A stretch of DNA of 64,000 nucleotides from Auriscalpium vulgare (lineage: Eukaryota > Basidiomycota > Agaricomycetes > Russulales > Auriscalpiaceae): the NCBI GenBank assembly GCA_019915015.1, contig JAHBBC010000010.1, positions 124,001-188,000 of the forward strand, written 5' to 3'. Shown one piece after another: positions 34,601 through 43,883 of this stretch. A model generated the notes under the pieces. That model worked only from the letters and a program-made list of their open reading frames with translations, was not told the origin of the DNA and searched no databases. The translations under genes and the position numbers were made by a program. How positions within the stretch are numbered: the stretch's first letter is position 1; each line of letters starts with the position of its first letter.

Positions 34601-34805
34601 ACTTGTAGCAAAGGGATTACACAGGTTGAAGGGGTCGATTACACGGAAACTTTCAGTCCAGTCGCCCGCTTTGAAACTATACGTTTCCTTCTTGCGTTGG
34701 CCGCGCTTGAAGATTGGGAAATTCATGGTATGGACGTCAAGTCGGCGTTCTTACATGGCGAACTGGATGAAGAGATCTTCATGGAGCAACCAGAAGGTTT
34801 CCTGA
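31671..34805 (+). CDS. Copia Gag-Pol polyprotein, first part (Gag, protease, integrase, start of RT)
   Basis: Open for 1044 codons. Gag is followed by a CCHC knuckle at about residues 230-243 (CKYCHKKGHWEANC). The protease motif LDSG is at about 300-303. The pre-integrase part has HGRFAHMSHGALKRL and KPCHGCELGKS. The integrase core shows HSDLVGP, then FHSDRGGEY, then PQQNGRAERWN, consistent with D,D-35-E. A proline-rich linker (about residues 780-860) leads to the RT start (GTWELVDR, NRWVFKLKSNGVYRARLVAK). After LVAKG, at about 34617, a one-base shift relative to the next frame makes the reading meaningless until the stop at 34805. The shift could be a real mutation, a sequence error or, less likely, programmed. 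Confidence 0.9.
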   Translation: MSGELLPKGFTILAGNSNYALWQDDMMAFLKVKKLWRYTSGSKPSPKAADPDNPTATEVEAEAVWDEEDDVALGYIKASLAPALKNKVGNDDHSSDAWKFLKTSYSKPGTRTIFTQFDLYLSTRLIDTKPLGPQINDFDQQYENLKKNGITVTPIQHAYFLLKALPDSYKAFRDLTLDSFSDLKTATPAEITTRILGKEASIKADSTIAATVNSAAAKAKGKQKVEKGKCKYCHKKGHWEANCRKKQADEAGDKKKGGDSSGGGGGSSKPSVNALIVEASSSNEVAVAWYLSPDKNRWMLDSGCSHHITHTRTDFAQYTPLEKPGHIAVGDSTAQAMHFYGTGTVNAWTDVDGKRVAVTLKNVLFAPKAAHRYISVTTLLNQKFDVLLRGSTGVCTIERAGITYGIGQKHDQFYWLELTPKPAVHEATVKDAVSVDIAHGRFAHMSHGALKRLTSEVVKGIVIDHSTVATKPCHGCELGKSTRQTYPSSDKRATRVLGKIHSDLVGPMRVQSIQGFTYIATFLDDFSNKGVAMFLKRKSDFLLAFETFLARAEKETSVKLVIFHSDRGGEYINTILDKRFKELGITHHKTMPYTPQQNGRAERWNRTIMEKALSMLHHAGLSLGFWQCAVETAVHIYNRTPTRTLKWKTPMEVWSAGHIPDVAYFRVFGCKAYVHIQKEHRHKLEPNAKEMTFVGYEDGSKGYRFWNPATRSIVLSGEATFDETSFISRPTQKAPPSAPDPPTQHLSLSDLINDEDFTPERRPVPAPPVNAAGDDSDPDEDPAPKVEKDDSKVKTPPATPPPSRPHTPPPPAPPRTPPRRATNARVDNEALRHRVPPLEESPPIAEAVTPPARPRRANAGQRAARLGDQYDGLTALQVEQLDLRRRLPDTQGLVRQLDFEAPNLHALLDLMVGHDPKTYTEAMASRDFSKWWEACRYELDQLNKLGTWELVDRPKNRKVIKNRWVFKLKSNGVYRARLVAKGLHRLKGSITRKLSVQSPALKLYVSFLRWPRLKIGKFMVWTSSRRSYMANWMKRSSWSNQKVS

Positions 34806-35959
34806 TCCCAGGGTTAGAGGACAAGGTAGTTCGATTGCTGAAAGCTATCTACGGCTTGAAGCAGGCGTCCAGAGTATGGAACGTCCAAATCGATGCTCTC
34901 TTGAAGGAAATTGGATTCACCAGGACCTATTCGGATACTGGTGTCTATATCTATCGGCGACAGGAGGGGAACACAGTTACCATTTTGGTGCTGTATGTCG
35001 ACGATATGGCTATCATGGGCAATTCGCTCCCAGAGATCACTCGAATCAAAGCCTTGCTTAAGACTCGATATGAGATGTCAGACTTAGGGGAGTTGAAAGA
35101 ATTCCTTGGCATACGTATCACAAGAGATAGGCGCAAAAGGACATTGACAATCGACCAGAAGACATATCTGGAAGAAGTCCTTGATAGATTTGGGATGAAG
35201 GACGCGAACCCTGCTCGAACCCCTCTACCTGCGGGCTGTGTTTTGATAGCGTCTACTGAAGAAGTGGACAATGCACGTCGGAGTTATTACCAGTCGCTTA
35301 TTGGCAGTATGATGTACTTTGCCATTGGCACTCGTCCAGACGCGGCATATGCTATTGCACGCCTAGCACAGTACAGTGCGAATCCCACTGAAATGCATCT
35401 GAAGATGGCGAAGTATGTCTTGCGGTATATCAAAGGCACCCTTGACTACAAGCTTGTCTACAATGGCTTATCAGAGGAAGCTCAACTGCTTTCATACACG
35501 GACTCTGACCATGCTGAGAATAGAGACGATAGGACTTCCATTTCAGCCTTTGTTGTTAAACTGGCTGGAGGAGCTATTTCCTGGATGTCGCGGAAGCAAG
35601 CTACTACTTCCCAATCCACAGCTCAATCGGAATACATCTCTATGGCGGAGGCTGCAAAGCAGTTGCAGTGGTACTACAACTTGTACTCTGAGCTTGGACT
35701 ACCGGATCCCACTCCTATCGACATGCGATGCGATAATCGCGCTGCTATTCTTACGGCAGAAAATCCCATGGTCGGTAGGAACATGAAGCATGTAGAGGTT
35801 AAATACCACTTCATCCGGGAGTGCGTGGCAAAGGGACTTGTTCGCCTTGTACCAACCCCATCGGCTGAGAACGTCTCTGATGCTTTGACCAAGTCATTGC
35901 CTTATGAGCTACTTACTCGGTTCAGTGGGAGCATGGGTTTGACTCGTCGCAAGGACTAG
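34697..35959 (+). CDS. Copia Pol, second part (reverse transcriptase core and RNase H), frameshifted
   Basis: This frame overlaps the end of the first part and continues RT homology: IHGMDVKSAFLHGELDEEIF, IYGLKQASRVW and the catalytic LYVDDMAIMG. RNase H follows (SYTDSDHAENRDDRTSISAF, then SQSTAQSEYISMAEAAKQLQ), ending in DALTKSLP at 35959. RT homology in this frame extends upstream of 34697 to about 34617, showing that both parts were one polyprotein. No other stop is seen. Confidence 0.9.
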   Translation: MAALEDWEIHGMDVKSAFLHGELDEEIFMEQPEGFLIPGLEDKVVRLLKAIYGLKQASRVWNVQIDALLKEIGFTRTYSDTGVYIYRRQEGNTVTILVLYVDDMAIMGNSLPEITRIKALLKTRYEMSDLGELKEFLGIRITRDRRKRTLTIDQKTYLEEVLDRFGMKDANPARTPLPAGCVLIASTEEVDNARRSYYQSLIGSMMYFAIGTRPDAAYAIARLAQYSANPTEMHLKMAKYVLRYIKGTLDYKLVYNGLSEEAQLLSYTDSDHAENRDDRTSISAFVVKLAGGAISWMSRKQATTSQSTAQSEYISMAEAAKQLQWYYNLYSELGLPDPTPIDMRCDNRAAILTAENPMVGRNMKHVEVKYHFIRECVAKGLVRLVPTPSAENVSDALTKSLPYELLTRFSGSMGLTRRKD

Positions 35960-35995
35960 TGCTTGTCACTATTCGACTAGCCCATCAAGTGGGAG

Positions 35996-36479
35996 TGTTG
36001 GAATTTGGTGATGACGCTAGTCTCATGACAAATACTATGGAATGATCTAGAACGATCTGGACTTGTTTGATCATGGAACATTGTAGAATAGTCTAGAATA
36101 GCTACTGTACAGGATTGCTATACGCTTACTCAGGTCTTAACTCCTATCTCCTAGGATGACTGATGTACTTACTGATGCTGTGCAAGCTGACTGATTCTTA
36201 CACATTATGTCTTACACATATGCTTTATGCTTACTACACAATTTCTGATTGGTTGATATGCAGAGCCCCAAGTAGTATAAAAGGGCTCCTTTCTTCGCTC
36301 AGATACCTCAGTCTTTTCACATCACAGACTGAGGTGAGCATTCCTATGCATACTTAGGAGTCTTCTCTTTACTAACTCACTTGTAGTATAGACTAACGTC
36401 TCTCTAAGGTACTGCAATACAGTCTTTTCACATCACAGACTGAGTATAGACTAACGTCTCTCTAAGTTGTGTTTCATCA
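35996..36479 (+). repeat. 3' LTR of the copia element
   Basis: 484 bp, apparently identical to the 5' LTR. The sequence just before it (AAGTGGGAG) is a weak purine tract and would be the plus-strand primer site. Confidence 0.95.
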
Positions 36480-36861
36480 GTCAAATGGTCACTGAGGCCG
36501 CCGATAGTATAGGACAGGGGGCTGCAGTGTTCGTGGGCGGGCGTATGTGGTCGTCGTTAATGGGAAAGTGCCAGCGTGGGACGGGGTCGCGCTCAAGCCT
36601 CAATGCAGTGTCCAGCGCTACGCCCCGGCCTACAATCGCCGCCGACCCTCCCCCACTGCGCACAGCTTTCCGGACACGACCTGGCGTAGGCAACCAGGCT
36701 CCAAACCCATCAATAACGCGAGCGTCCCTCGGCATCTGCACTCCGCGCCGAGCCCACTGTCCCCACTGCCTCATCATCGTGCGCAGGCCGCGGAAGTGGT
36801 AGATGGGGTCGAGAGCAGGCGAACCGGCGGTGTAAGTACTAGACTCGGGAGGCAGCACCAC
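36480..36861 (-). pseudogene. U2: unrecognised coding remnant, interrupted by copia
   Basis: The reverse frame 36861-36481 is open for 126 codons. It reads YHFRGLRTMMRQWGQWARRG, then GVQMPRDARVIDGFGAWLPT and GRGVALDTALRLERDPVPRW up to AASVTI and a stop. U1 at 10827-11290 is the diverged paralogue with frame breaks. The gene continues across the copia insertion to 30367-30492. The family is unknown to me. Confidence 0.4.
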
Positions 36862-37018
36862 AAGCCGTGGGAAACCGTTTTTGGCCAGCGCGCAAATTTT
36901 TGAGTTCGCAGTTTCTTCATCGTTTCTTTAGCCCTTCTGCGGCGGTGCGTACGTCTTCTGGCCAATAGTGCGCGAGGTCTTAGCGGTTTATTCCGTGCTC
37001 AGTCTTCGACCCTACTGG
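36862..37018. other. Spacer copy of the FB1/FB4 upstream block
   Basis: Matches about 9660-9870 in inverse. At about 37019 it abruptly joins LR3 sequence, which marks a boundary between two module copies. Confidence 0.55.
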
Positions 37019-37350
37019 GGTGCTACTAGTAGGCATCGCGGGATTCTCGTGGAATCCTTCCATCCTGCGCGTGCTCGTGGACCTCACATGGGATTTTGAC
37101 GCAAGACGAGAGGGCGGGACGGAGAGCTCTCAGCGCGCTCGACTCCAGGAAGGCTTTGCGGAATTTATTCCTCGGTCGAGCGCTGTCCTTGGCAGCCATG
37201 CCTCGCACCGCCAATCGGACGCCAAAGTCTTCTCCCTTTCCCGCCTGACTTCTTCGCCCGGCACCGACACACGAGCCAGGTCCGCACAGTGCCTCCACGT
37301 GCTCGACCGCCTATCTGTGCCGCCACCTCGACGATCACATGCATCTCTGA
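37019..37350 (+). pseudogene. LR3: short fragment of the leucine-rich family
   Basis: The reading includes GIAGFSWNPSILRVLVDLTW and DFDARREGGTE, then frames with SAVLGSHASHRQSDAKVFSL as in LR1 and LR2. Both ends are missing and the frame shifts within 300 bp. It lies convergent to ZF4, the same arrangement as LR1-ZF1 and LR2-ZF3. Confidence 0.6.
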
Positions 37351-37497
37351 AATGGATATACAAATACCTATGGACGAAATCTAGTCTCAACGGACAGAAT
37401 ACAACGGAGTGGCTAAATGAATATGGCTGTGTAGGCGAACACTGAGGATGGGAGTTGGATGGATGCTCGAGTAGGATATCTGCGAAGAGACATACTT
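37351..37497. other. Spacer between LR3 and ZF4
   Basis: Short spacer; nothing recognised. Confidence 0.5.
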
Positions 37498-39272
37498 TCA
37501 TATCTCCGTATCGCATCCCTCCCTGAATCCTAGCCATGTCTCATACTCCGTGTCGGGCGACTGTTCTTCACCGTCCTTCTCACTGGCATCATCAAAACTG
37601 GAGCTTTTCTCGGCATTCACGGCATTTACTTCTCCTTTGTCAGTCCCGGACACTGTCGCTGTCGCTGTCCCTCTGCCACGTAGCCTTGCCTCCTTCCTGA
37701 TCCTCAGATACTGCCGGTGCGCGTTAATATACCGCTGAAGTATGACCTTCGTAGCCCAGTCCTTCTCGAACTGCCGCAGAATGGCGTACCGGTCTCGCAT
37801 CTTCGGCCAAGGTAAGGAACATAAATCCACGTCGAATATGTAGGACTCACTATGCGACAGAATTCGGCCACCCTCTCATCCTTTTGCAAGAATAACATCT
37901 GGCTGATGTCAATCTGTGCTTGCTTCGCGACCTCACGAGTAGAGCGCTGAACCAGCGTAAGCATCCTTCAGATAAAATCTGATAGTTTTACAACGCTCAC
38001 CAGAATCCTGGTGTACATTCTCCGACTCGCCAAATCGACGTCGAGACCCATTGCCTCTTTGAGCAGCTGACTATTCTTGATGGTCCACCACGTCGGTTTC
38101 GGAATCTGCTGCTCTGCGGGGTTTTCGCTCCTCTTTGACGCGGTGTCAACAAGCTGCTCTGCATGATCAAGAGCTCGTGTGCCGTCAAAAGAAAGGAACC
38201 CTCTCGATGACCCCATTGACTCTTGAAGGTTCCCCTTCAGTCTCGGGATCTGCTCCTCCGTGGGATTCCCGCCCTCCCTTGACGGAGCGCCAGCAAGTTG
38301 ATCTGTATCGTCATGAGGTCGAAATTCATCAGAATGAAAGGACTCTCTTGATGGCCCGAGAGCGTATTGGCGCCTCTCTCGGATCGGTCCAGTTTCCAAC
38401 AGACGAGGGTTGCTCTGCGCTAGTCGCTGGTCCGCAAAATCTTGGCCTGTTGTCGGCGACGCGCGAACGTGGGCTGTCACGGTCGCAGTGCGATTAGATG
38501 CCATGGGATCGTAGCGGTAGGACTTCACGGCCTTTACAAAAATGTCCAGCGACGACTCGAAGAGGTTCGTCGCGTCTTCTAAAGTCTCTGGTGCTTGTCC
38601 TGTAAGGTTTTGCGCCTGCAGGAACCCGTTCTCGGAGTGAACGGTCTGGGCGGGCGCCCTTTCTTGCCCTGTGGCGATACTCGCTTGCTCCATGGAAGCT
38701 GCTTCTTGTTCTAGCGCTGATTGTCCGCTATTTTGCTCAGTAGACATGGTGGTCGCCATCCCAAGCGTCCAAGAGAATTGCCGTGGTTGCTCTGGGTGCT
38801 GTTGCGCTGGTGCTGCACTGAACGCCTCCGTAGATGCTGGGACCGCCTCGAAAGTTGGCCAATTCCGCGTCGAGGTCCGCCAATGCGCCGACATCATGCT
38901 GGTACTCGCGTCCGGAGGCGGCAATGGTGAGCTGTGTACTTAAAGCTCTGCGGTTGGCGTGCTGACTTCATCCCATGCATCATGATACGACTTACTGTTG
39001 TTCATATTCCCGTTCCCTTTTGCTACGCCCGGCATCGCCTTCGACGTCTGCCTCGTCGCCGCCTCCCGATGCACCGCCGCCTGCTCCAGCGGCTCCACAT
39101 TTGCGAACTCTGGCACGCACGGGCTGGTCTGTATGTCGGGGGCGCGGTCCATGTCGAGCTCGAAGTGCCTTCTCAACGCCTTTCGTTGGATGACTGAGGT
39201 TGTGTCCTGACACAGTTCGCATCTTGGGTAATTCGAGCACGGGGTATAGCACGGGAAAATGACTGTCGACAT
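37498..39272 (-). pseudogene. ZF4: C2H2-like family member with nonsense codons
   Basis: Start ATG 39272 (MSTVIFPCYTPCSNYPRCEL) with CELC-x13-H, but the second His pair is changed (RRHFELDMDRAPD), so the finger may be lost. In the second exon GAA of the family is TAA just after the first intron (near 38940), and a TGA occurs at 37970-37968. Otherwise homology continues through MMSAHWRTSTRNWPTFEAV. There are two copies of the APSREGGNPTEEQIPRLKG-like motif, then a 50-nt intron (37850-37801) and the last exon ending DTEYETWLGFREG. An inverted-repeat element sits about 80 bp upstream in its promoter region. Confidence 0.65.
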
Positions 39273-39350
39273 CGATGGTCAGATATCATGAAGAAGCTGG
39301 GATGTCGAAGACTCGGAAGATGGGGCGTGCGGATTGCGCGGTGTCAAAAG

Positions 39351-39358
39351 GAATTTAG
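39351..39358. repeat. Left 8-bp target duplication GAATTTAG
   Basis: Identical to 41299-41306. The flanking DNA on both sides belongs to one continuous block in ZF1 and ZF3 (sequence near 13230-13260 and 26890-26920), confirming an insertion. Confidence 0.8.
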
Positions 39359-41298
39359 GAGGGACTTCAGTAGCGTGCCAGACCGGTCGGGGCTGGTATG
39401 TGCAGCCCGACCGGTCCTGGCGGGATCCCGCCCGTACCGCGCGGGCTCAGCGCGCCCAGCAATGCTGGAGCAGCTGGAGCCCGTGCGCAGCGAGGGAGAC
39501 CGCCAGGACCGGGCGGATGCCGCCCGGTCTGTGCGCCGCTCGGGAACCCCGCAACCATCGCCGTCGGTGCGCCTGGTCTGTGCGGGCCCGCCTCGTCCAC
39601 GCGCATGCCCCTCGTCGCCCTCACCGCGCGCCCCTCGTCGCCCGCACCTTACGCCCCTCGTCGCCCGCACCGTATGCCCCTCGTCGCCCACACCGCGCGC
39701 CCCTGCTCGTCGCCTTCCATGCGCGCTCGTTGCACACCTGTTCGCCGCCGTGTGCCCCCGGTCTGCGCGTCGCTCGGGCACCCTACTACCACCGCCATGC
39801 CGGCGCTGCCGGCGCCTCGCCTGCCCTGTGCGGGTCCGCCTTGTCCACGCGCGCGCGATCTGTTCGTCGCACTTGTTGCGCGTCGCCCTCTATGCCTGGC
39901 CCTCCTCCTCGCCATCGCTGCGCGGCCCTGCCTGCACACCCCCGCTCCCCGTGCTCGCTGTGTGCCCATACGCGTTGCCCTCGCTGCGCGCGCCCATGCC
40001 CGTCGTTTTTGCTGCGTGTCATCTTCGCCGTCCTCGCCGCGCGCGCCTGCTCCTCAAATTGCCGGCTACGCCCCTCGTCGCCGCCCTCTTCGCACACACC
40101 TGGCAGTCGTCTTCGTCGTGCGTCCATTGTGGTCTTGTCGCGTGCCCTGGCGGTCCTTGTCATCGGCGACTTGCCACGCAGTTGAGGGTGCGTGGGGAAG
40201 GTATGGGGGTTGGGGGCAGGAGGTAGGCAGGAGGGACAGGTGGTAGTGGGAAGAAAGTGCGCTTCGCTGCATTACCTGCCGGAGAGTCCCGCGGTCACGT
40301 GGTTCTGTTGATTGCACTCGTGGGAATCTGCCTTGGGACGCTCGTCGCTGACGCCTTTCAGAATCACTGCTTCACTCGCCTTCCGCTGCCCGCACGCCCG
40401 GCCGTCCGGCCCCCGACAACTGCAAGACCGGCTTGCGCAGTCTTGTATGGCGCCACACCAGGTGCCTCCTGGCTGCGCAGCGAGGACGACATGCAGGGGC
40501 GCGCGGCGAGGACGACGAGAACGACGCGCAGCTAGGCTAACACACAGCGAGGACGACACGCAGCAAGGACGCCGCGCGTGAGCTTACAGCGAGGGCAACG
40601 CGCATGGTGCGCAGCGAGGGCAGCGCACATGGACGTGCAGCCAGGACGCTGCTCATGCAGCAGGCGACGCGACGCAGGCGAGGAGCAGGGGCGCATGACG
40701 ACGGCGACGAGGGGCGTGCGGCAAGGGCAACAACGTCGCAGCGCGAGGCGCGCAGCGAGGGCGACGAGCAGGGGCGGGCGGTGCGGGTGACGACTCACGA
40801 GCAGGGGCGGGCGGTGCGGGCGACGAGCAGGGGCGCGCAGCGAGGGCGACTCGGACGAGCAGGGGCGCGCGGTGCGGGCGACGAGCGGGGGCGCGCGGTG
40901 CGGGCGACGAGCGGGGGCGCGCGGTGCGGGCGACGAGCGGGGGCGCGCGGTGCGGGCGACGAGCAGGGGCGCGCAGCGAGGGCGACAAGGGGCGCGCAGT
41001 GCAGGCGGCGAGGGGCGCGCGGTGAGGGCGGCAAGGGGCACGCGCGTGGACGAGGCGGGCCCGCACAGACCAGGCGCACCGACGGCGGCGGGCGGCGATG
41101 GTTGCGGGGCTCCCGAGCGGCGCACAGACCGGGCGGTATCCGCCCGGTCCTGGCGGTCTCGCTTGCTGCGCACGGGCTCCAGCTGCTCCAGCATCGCTGG
41201 GCGCGCTGAGTCCGCGCGGTACGGGCGGGATCCGCGCCATGACCGGGCGGGCTGCACATACGAGCCCCGCCCGGTCCGGGACGCAACTGAAGTAGTAC
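39359..41298. mobile_element. Non-autonomous inverted-repeat element related to the KDZ1 terminus, 1.94 kb
   Basis: The ends form long inverted repeats: about 39359-39640 against about 41018-41298, roughly 280 bp at perhaps 90 percent identity by eye. Both begin with variants of GAGGGACTTCAGTAGCGTGC. The interior is GC-rich minisatellite arranged inversely around a centre near 40.3 kb. Open frames in it are Arg/Pro/Ala-rich repeat translations, and no transposase is seen. The 8-bp GAATTTAG duplication and the exact terminal match to 6437 suggest mobilisation by a KDZ transposase (Zisupton-type elements are reported to make 8-bp duplications). It lies in the promoter of ZF4. Confidence 0.8.
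40860..41000. repeat. 26-bp tandem array in the inverted-repeat element
   Basis: The unit containing GCGCGGTGCGGGCGACGAGC repeats with exact 26-bp spacing (t at 40873, 40899, 40925, 40951). Related, less regular units extend on both sides and appear inverted near 39600-39720. Confidence 0.85.
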
Positions 41299-41306
41299 GA
41301 ATTTAG
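41299..41306. repeat. Right 8-bp target duplication GAATTTAG
   Basis: Pairs with 39351-39358. Confidence 0.8.
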
Positions 41307-42014
41307 ATAATGTAGACCTGCGACTCGGCACTTTTGATTGCGCGTTGTATTATTCGCACGTTGATTGATGGCCTAGGCATTTGAGCATCGTTGCGCTATT
41401 GTTCGCGGGCGTACTCCCTCCACTCCGGTTTTGGTAATGTCAAGGCATCTTCGGTAAGCTGGCGAGTTGTACGGTGGGATCAGCCCGATTTTTTTGTTAT
41501 GTCGAGCGCTCAGAATGTGGGGCGCGCGCGTGTCACGCGCCTTCGGGAAGTTTGAATACCAACCGTCAGCTTGCATTATTGTTGGCTAAACTCATGTTTC
41601 TAATAAGGCGATCCACTACGTCATGATATTCGGTCGAAGTCCAAGCTGTAGCCTAGATTGACTGCACAGTTTGTTGTATAGGAATGGCAGCCTACCTTCG
41701 CGGGGCTACGCCACCCAGACATGTACGAGCCCAACCGCTGCTCTACACTCTGACGCGCGCCGCTCCTGTGCTGTCCACCAAAATCTTGAGCCGGAGAAAG
41801 CACACTGAGCTCGCAGCGTGTCGCAGGCGCCTTCTTGGCTCTCTGCATGGCAAGGCAGCCTATGCTCTGTGCTGCACCACGCGCGATGGACGAGGTCCCG
41901 GGGAGCGCACGTACGAAGGCGAACGCATAGATTGCGGATAACGTGGACACGTGGAAGCTTCTGGTCATTGGGAGGCTTGATTCGTAGCGGACGGCATTTG
42001 AGCGGATCATAGTA
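41307..42014. other. Intergenic block of the third module copy
   Basis: Continues the FB-ZF spacer known from 12448-13310 and 26838-27703, diverged. No gene. Confidence 0.55.
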
Positions 42015-43139
42015 TCAGATCCAGTCAACGTTGAGGGCAGTCTGTGTGCTGACTGTCAAGACGCGGCACAATACGACGGTCTCCACGAGACTCACCGGGA
42101 AGCATTCTGGCGATCTATAAAGCGCATAGTCAATCCCCCGGCTCCGACATGCATCCTCCATCATCTTGAGCAGCTCCGCAAATGTGCAAGTGAATAGCTG
42201 CAGACTGTTCGCCGTGCGCAATGCCAACTCAAGAAAGCTGATGTCCTGGCCGCGTTTGCTTAGACTGTGGTACCCAATGTGATGCAGAGTTTGTGGGAGT
42301 ACAACAGCCTGCCGGGGCAGTTTGTCGCATACGATGCTCTCGACTTGTTCGAGCTCGTTCAGGACCTTCTGTGGCAAAAATGGTCCTGAGATGTACAGGG
42401 TCCTAAGCCGGGAAAATGAGACTAGCGCGCGGAGGGCGCTAGCATCGGCGTGACCACGAGCACCACGAGCAGACATGGGCAGGTGCTGCACTCGGAGATG
42501 GCGTAGCGCGGGGAAGCCGCTCTCGGGCAGAAAGATATCATGAGCTTCGCATGCTGACGATAATGTCAGGGCGTCAATAGATGAGGGAACGGGGAGCAGC
42601 CGCGCGTTAGGCTCGTTGGAATATACGTACACCTCCAGCGCGCGTACGGATGGCCACATCTCGATGACGCGGCCGACCAGCGTTTGCTCGCCCGAGACTT
42701 TCAGGCTGACGGGGTGCAAATTGATTGCCCGCAGGCGGGCTTCCAAATCGGCATTCCAGGGCCTGATGACGTTGCCCTCAAAGACCATGCCCGTAACTTG
42801 CGGGCAGAGCTCAAGCAGAGATATGTTGTCGGTGTCCTGGGCGATATTCCCCTGGTAGTCCCAAAGACGAAGGTGGATGACGCGTACATGTGCAGCAAGG
42901 TGCGCTCTCGTGCGGAGGGTGTGGAGGAGTAAATGGATACTGGGAACGGTCTTCGGCGGATAAGGGCCGCCTGCAGGGTAGGGTACACGTCGAAGCAGAA
43001 GGCGCTGGGCGATGCCTCGCCATGCGCGGCAGACGAGTGCACATGCGAGGAGAGTAGGGTAGTCGATGCTGGCGTGTTGAGATAGCGTATAGACAGATTC
43101 CATGATCGCGTTGTGGATGTCGAGGGGAAGGGTCGCCAT
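42015..43139 (-). CDS. FB7: F-box/leucine-rich-type protein
   Basis: Start ATG 43139 (LPLDIHNAIMESVYTLSQHA), then CALVCRAWRGIAQRLLLRRV, leucine-rich sequence with LELCPQVTGMVF and LPQTLHHIGYHSL. The last intron (42095-42042) is 54 nt with GTGAGT..ACAG and contains no in-frame stop. The unspliced frame gives 374 residues and the spliced frame 356, both ending TALNVDWI at 42015. It is 5' to ZF4, as FB2 is to ZF1. No lesion is seen. Expected to act as a ubiquitin-ligase adaptor; the substrate is unknown. Confidence 0.8.
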   Translation of the reverse strand: MATLPLDIHNAIMESVYTLSQHASIDYPTLLACALVCRAWRGIAQRLLLRRVPYPAGGPYPPKTVPSIHLLLHTLRTRAHLAAHVRVIHLRLWDYQGNIAQDTDNISLLELCPQVTGMVFEGNVIRPWNADLEARLRAINLHPVSLKVSGEQTLVGRVIEMWPSVRALEVYVYSNEPNARLLPVPSSIDALTLSSACEAHDIFLPESGFPALRHLRVQHLPMSARGARGHADASALRALVSFSRLRTLYISGPFLPQKVLNELEQVESIVCDKLPRQAVVLPQTLHHIGYHSLSKRGQDISFLELALRTANSLQLFTCTFAELLKMMEDACRSRGIDYALYRSPECFPVSLVETVVLCRVLTVSTQTALNVDWI

Positions 43140-43883
43140 GACGGGCCGGAAGACGATGCTATTTACATGGTAAATGAGTCATTAATAGCACAAGAGCCAC
43201 GCGCACCATCGCACCTATATTTGCGGTGCTCTCCGTTGCGAGAAAACACAAGTGCGGGGAGTAGTAAGGCCGCTATGGGCCGTCTCAATCAATCATGATT
43301 CCGTGTAGGAGGGTGTTACTCACGGCGGTGGTCCAGTTCACTGCATTATTCAGGATCTTTGACGACTCCAAAGCAGGTTCTGATAGGGGCCTAGGGCCGA
43401 TAGTACCAAGTAGTGCAAGAGGAGGGGAGAGGAGAGAGTGGTCGCCAATAGCTAGATCCGTGGGAACTATCCTCAGGATCGCGCTTCGCTAAAAGTTTTG
43501 AAGCCAGAACTAAAGCCTCAACGTCGACAAGCCGCTGCCCTGGCCGTACCCCTCCCCCTTCCCGCAAAGTCCTCTGCATCTCACCGTGAGATACTCCTTT
43601 GATCCTCAAACAAAGCAGCGCACGCGGCCAGATATAAAACATCTGCTCAGTTGGCTCTAGGGCAGAGTGTGAGTTGACGAGAGTTGACGGCCCTGCCGTG
43701 CGTAGCGCAATTTTCTGTCTCGACGAGTTCATCCTAAGAATATACACAGGGTGCATATGCGTGGTCCCTCTCTTCAGGTGCGGAACTCGTCGTGTCTGCT
43801 GCCGTCTTGTATGCTCACTGTGCCGTCACAGAAAGCCATCCGTCTTCCGTAGCTTCAATACACGGCACGTGTAGCAATCTACC
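43140..43883. other. Divergent promoter region between FB7 and FB8
   Basis: No gene. A short remnant of the U1/U2 3' region is recognisable near 43311 (GTTACTCACGGCGGTGGTCC). This suggests that the U gene once stood upstream of FB7 as well. Confidence 0.5.

Larger units (their letters stand above)
30493..36479 (+). mobile_element. Complete Ty1/copia-type LTR retrotransposon, 5987 bp
   Basis: Two 484-bp LTRs (30493-30976 and 35996-36479) start TGTTGG and end CATCA, and no difference was seen on reading. The element is flanked by the 5-bp duplication GTCAA (30488-30492 and 36480-36484). The interior encodes Gag, protease, integrase, reverse transcriptase and RNase H in copia order (integrase before RT). 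Base composition is clearly less GC-rich than the surrounding genes. Identical LTRs imply a recent insertion, yet the polyprotein frame has one break near 34620. The insertion splits the unknown gene U2. Confidence 0.95.

Noticed and set aside
34600..34810. Programmed frameshift in the copia polyprotein
   Set aside because: No slippery heptamer or following pseudoknot was noticed, and copia-type elements normally use a single frame; a plain one-base indel is simpler.
39288..41257. Long open frames (200-310 codons) in the inverted-repeat element
   Set aside because: Compositional artefact: high GC and 26-bp-type repeats suppress stop codons; frames on both strands are mirror versions of each other.
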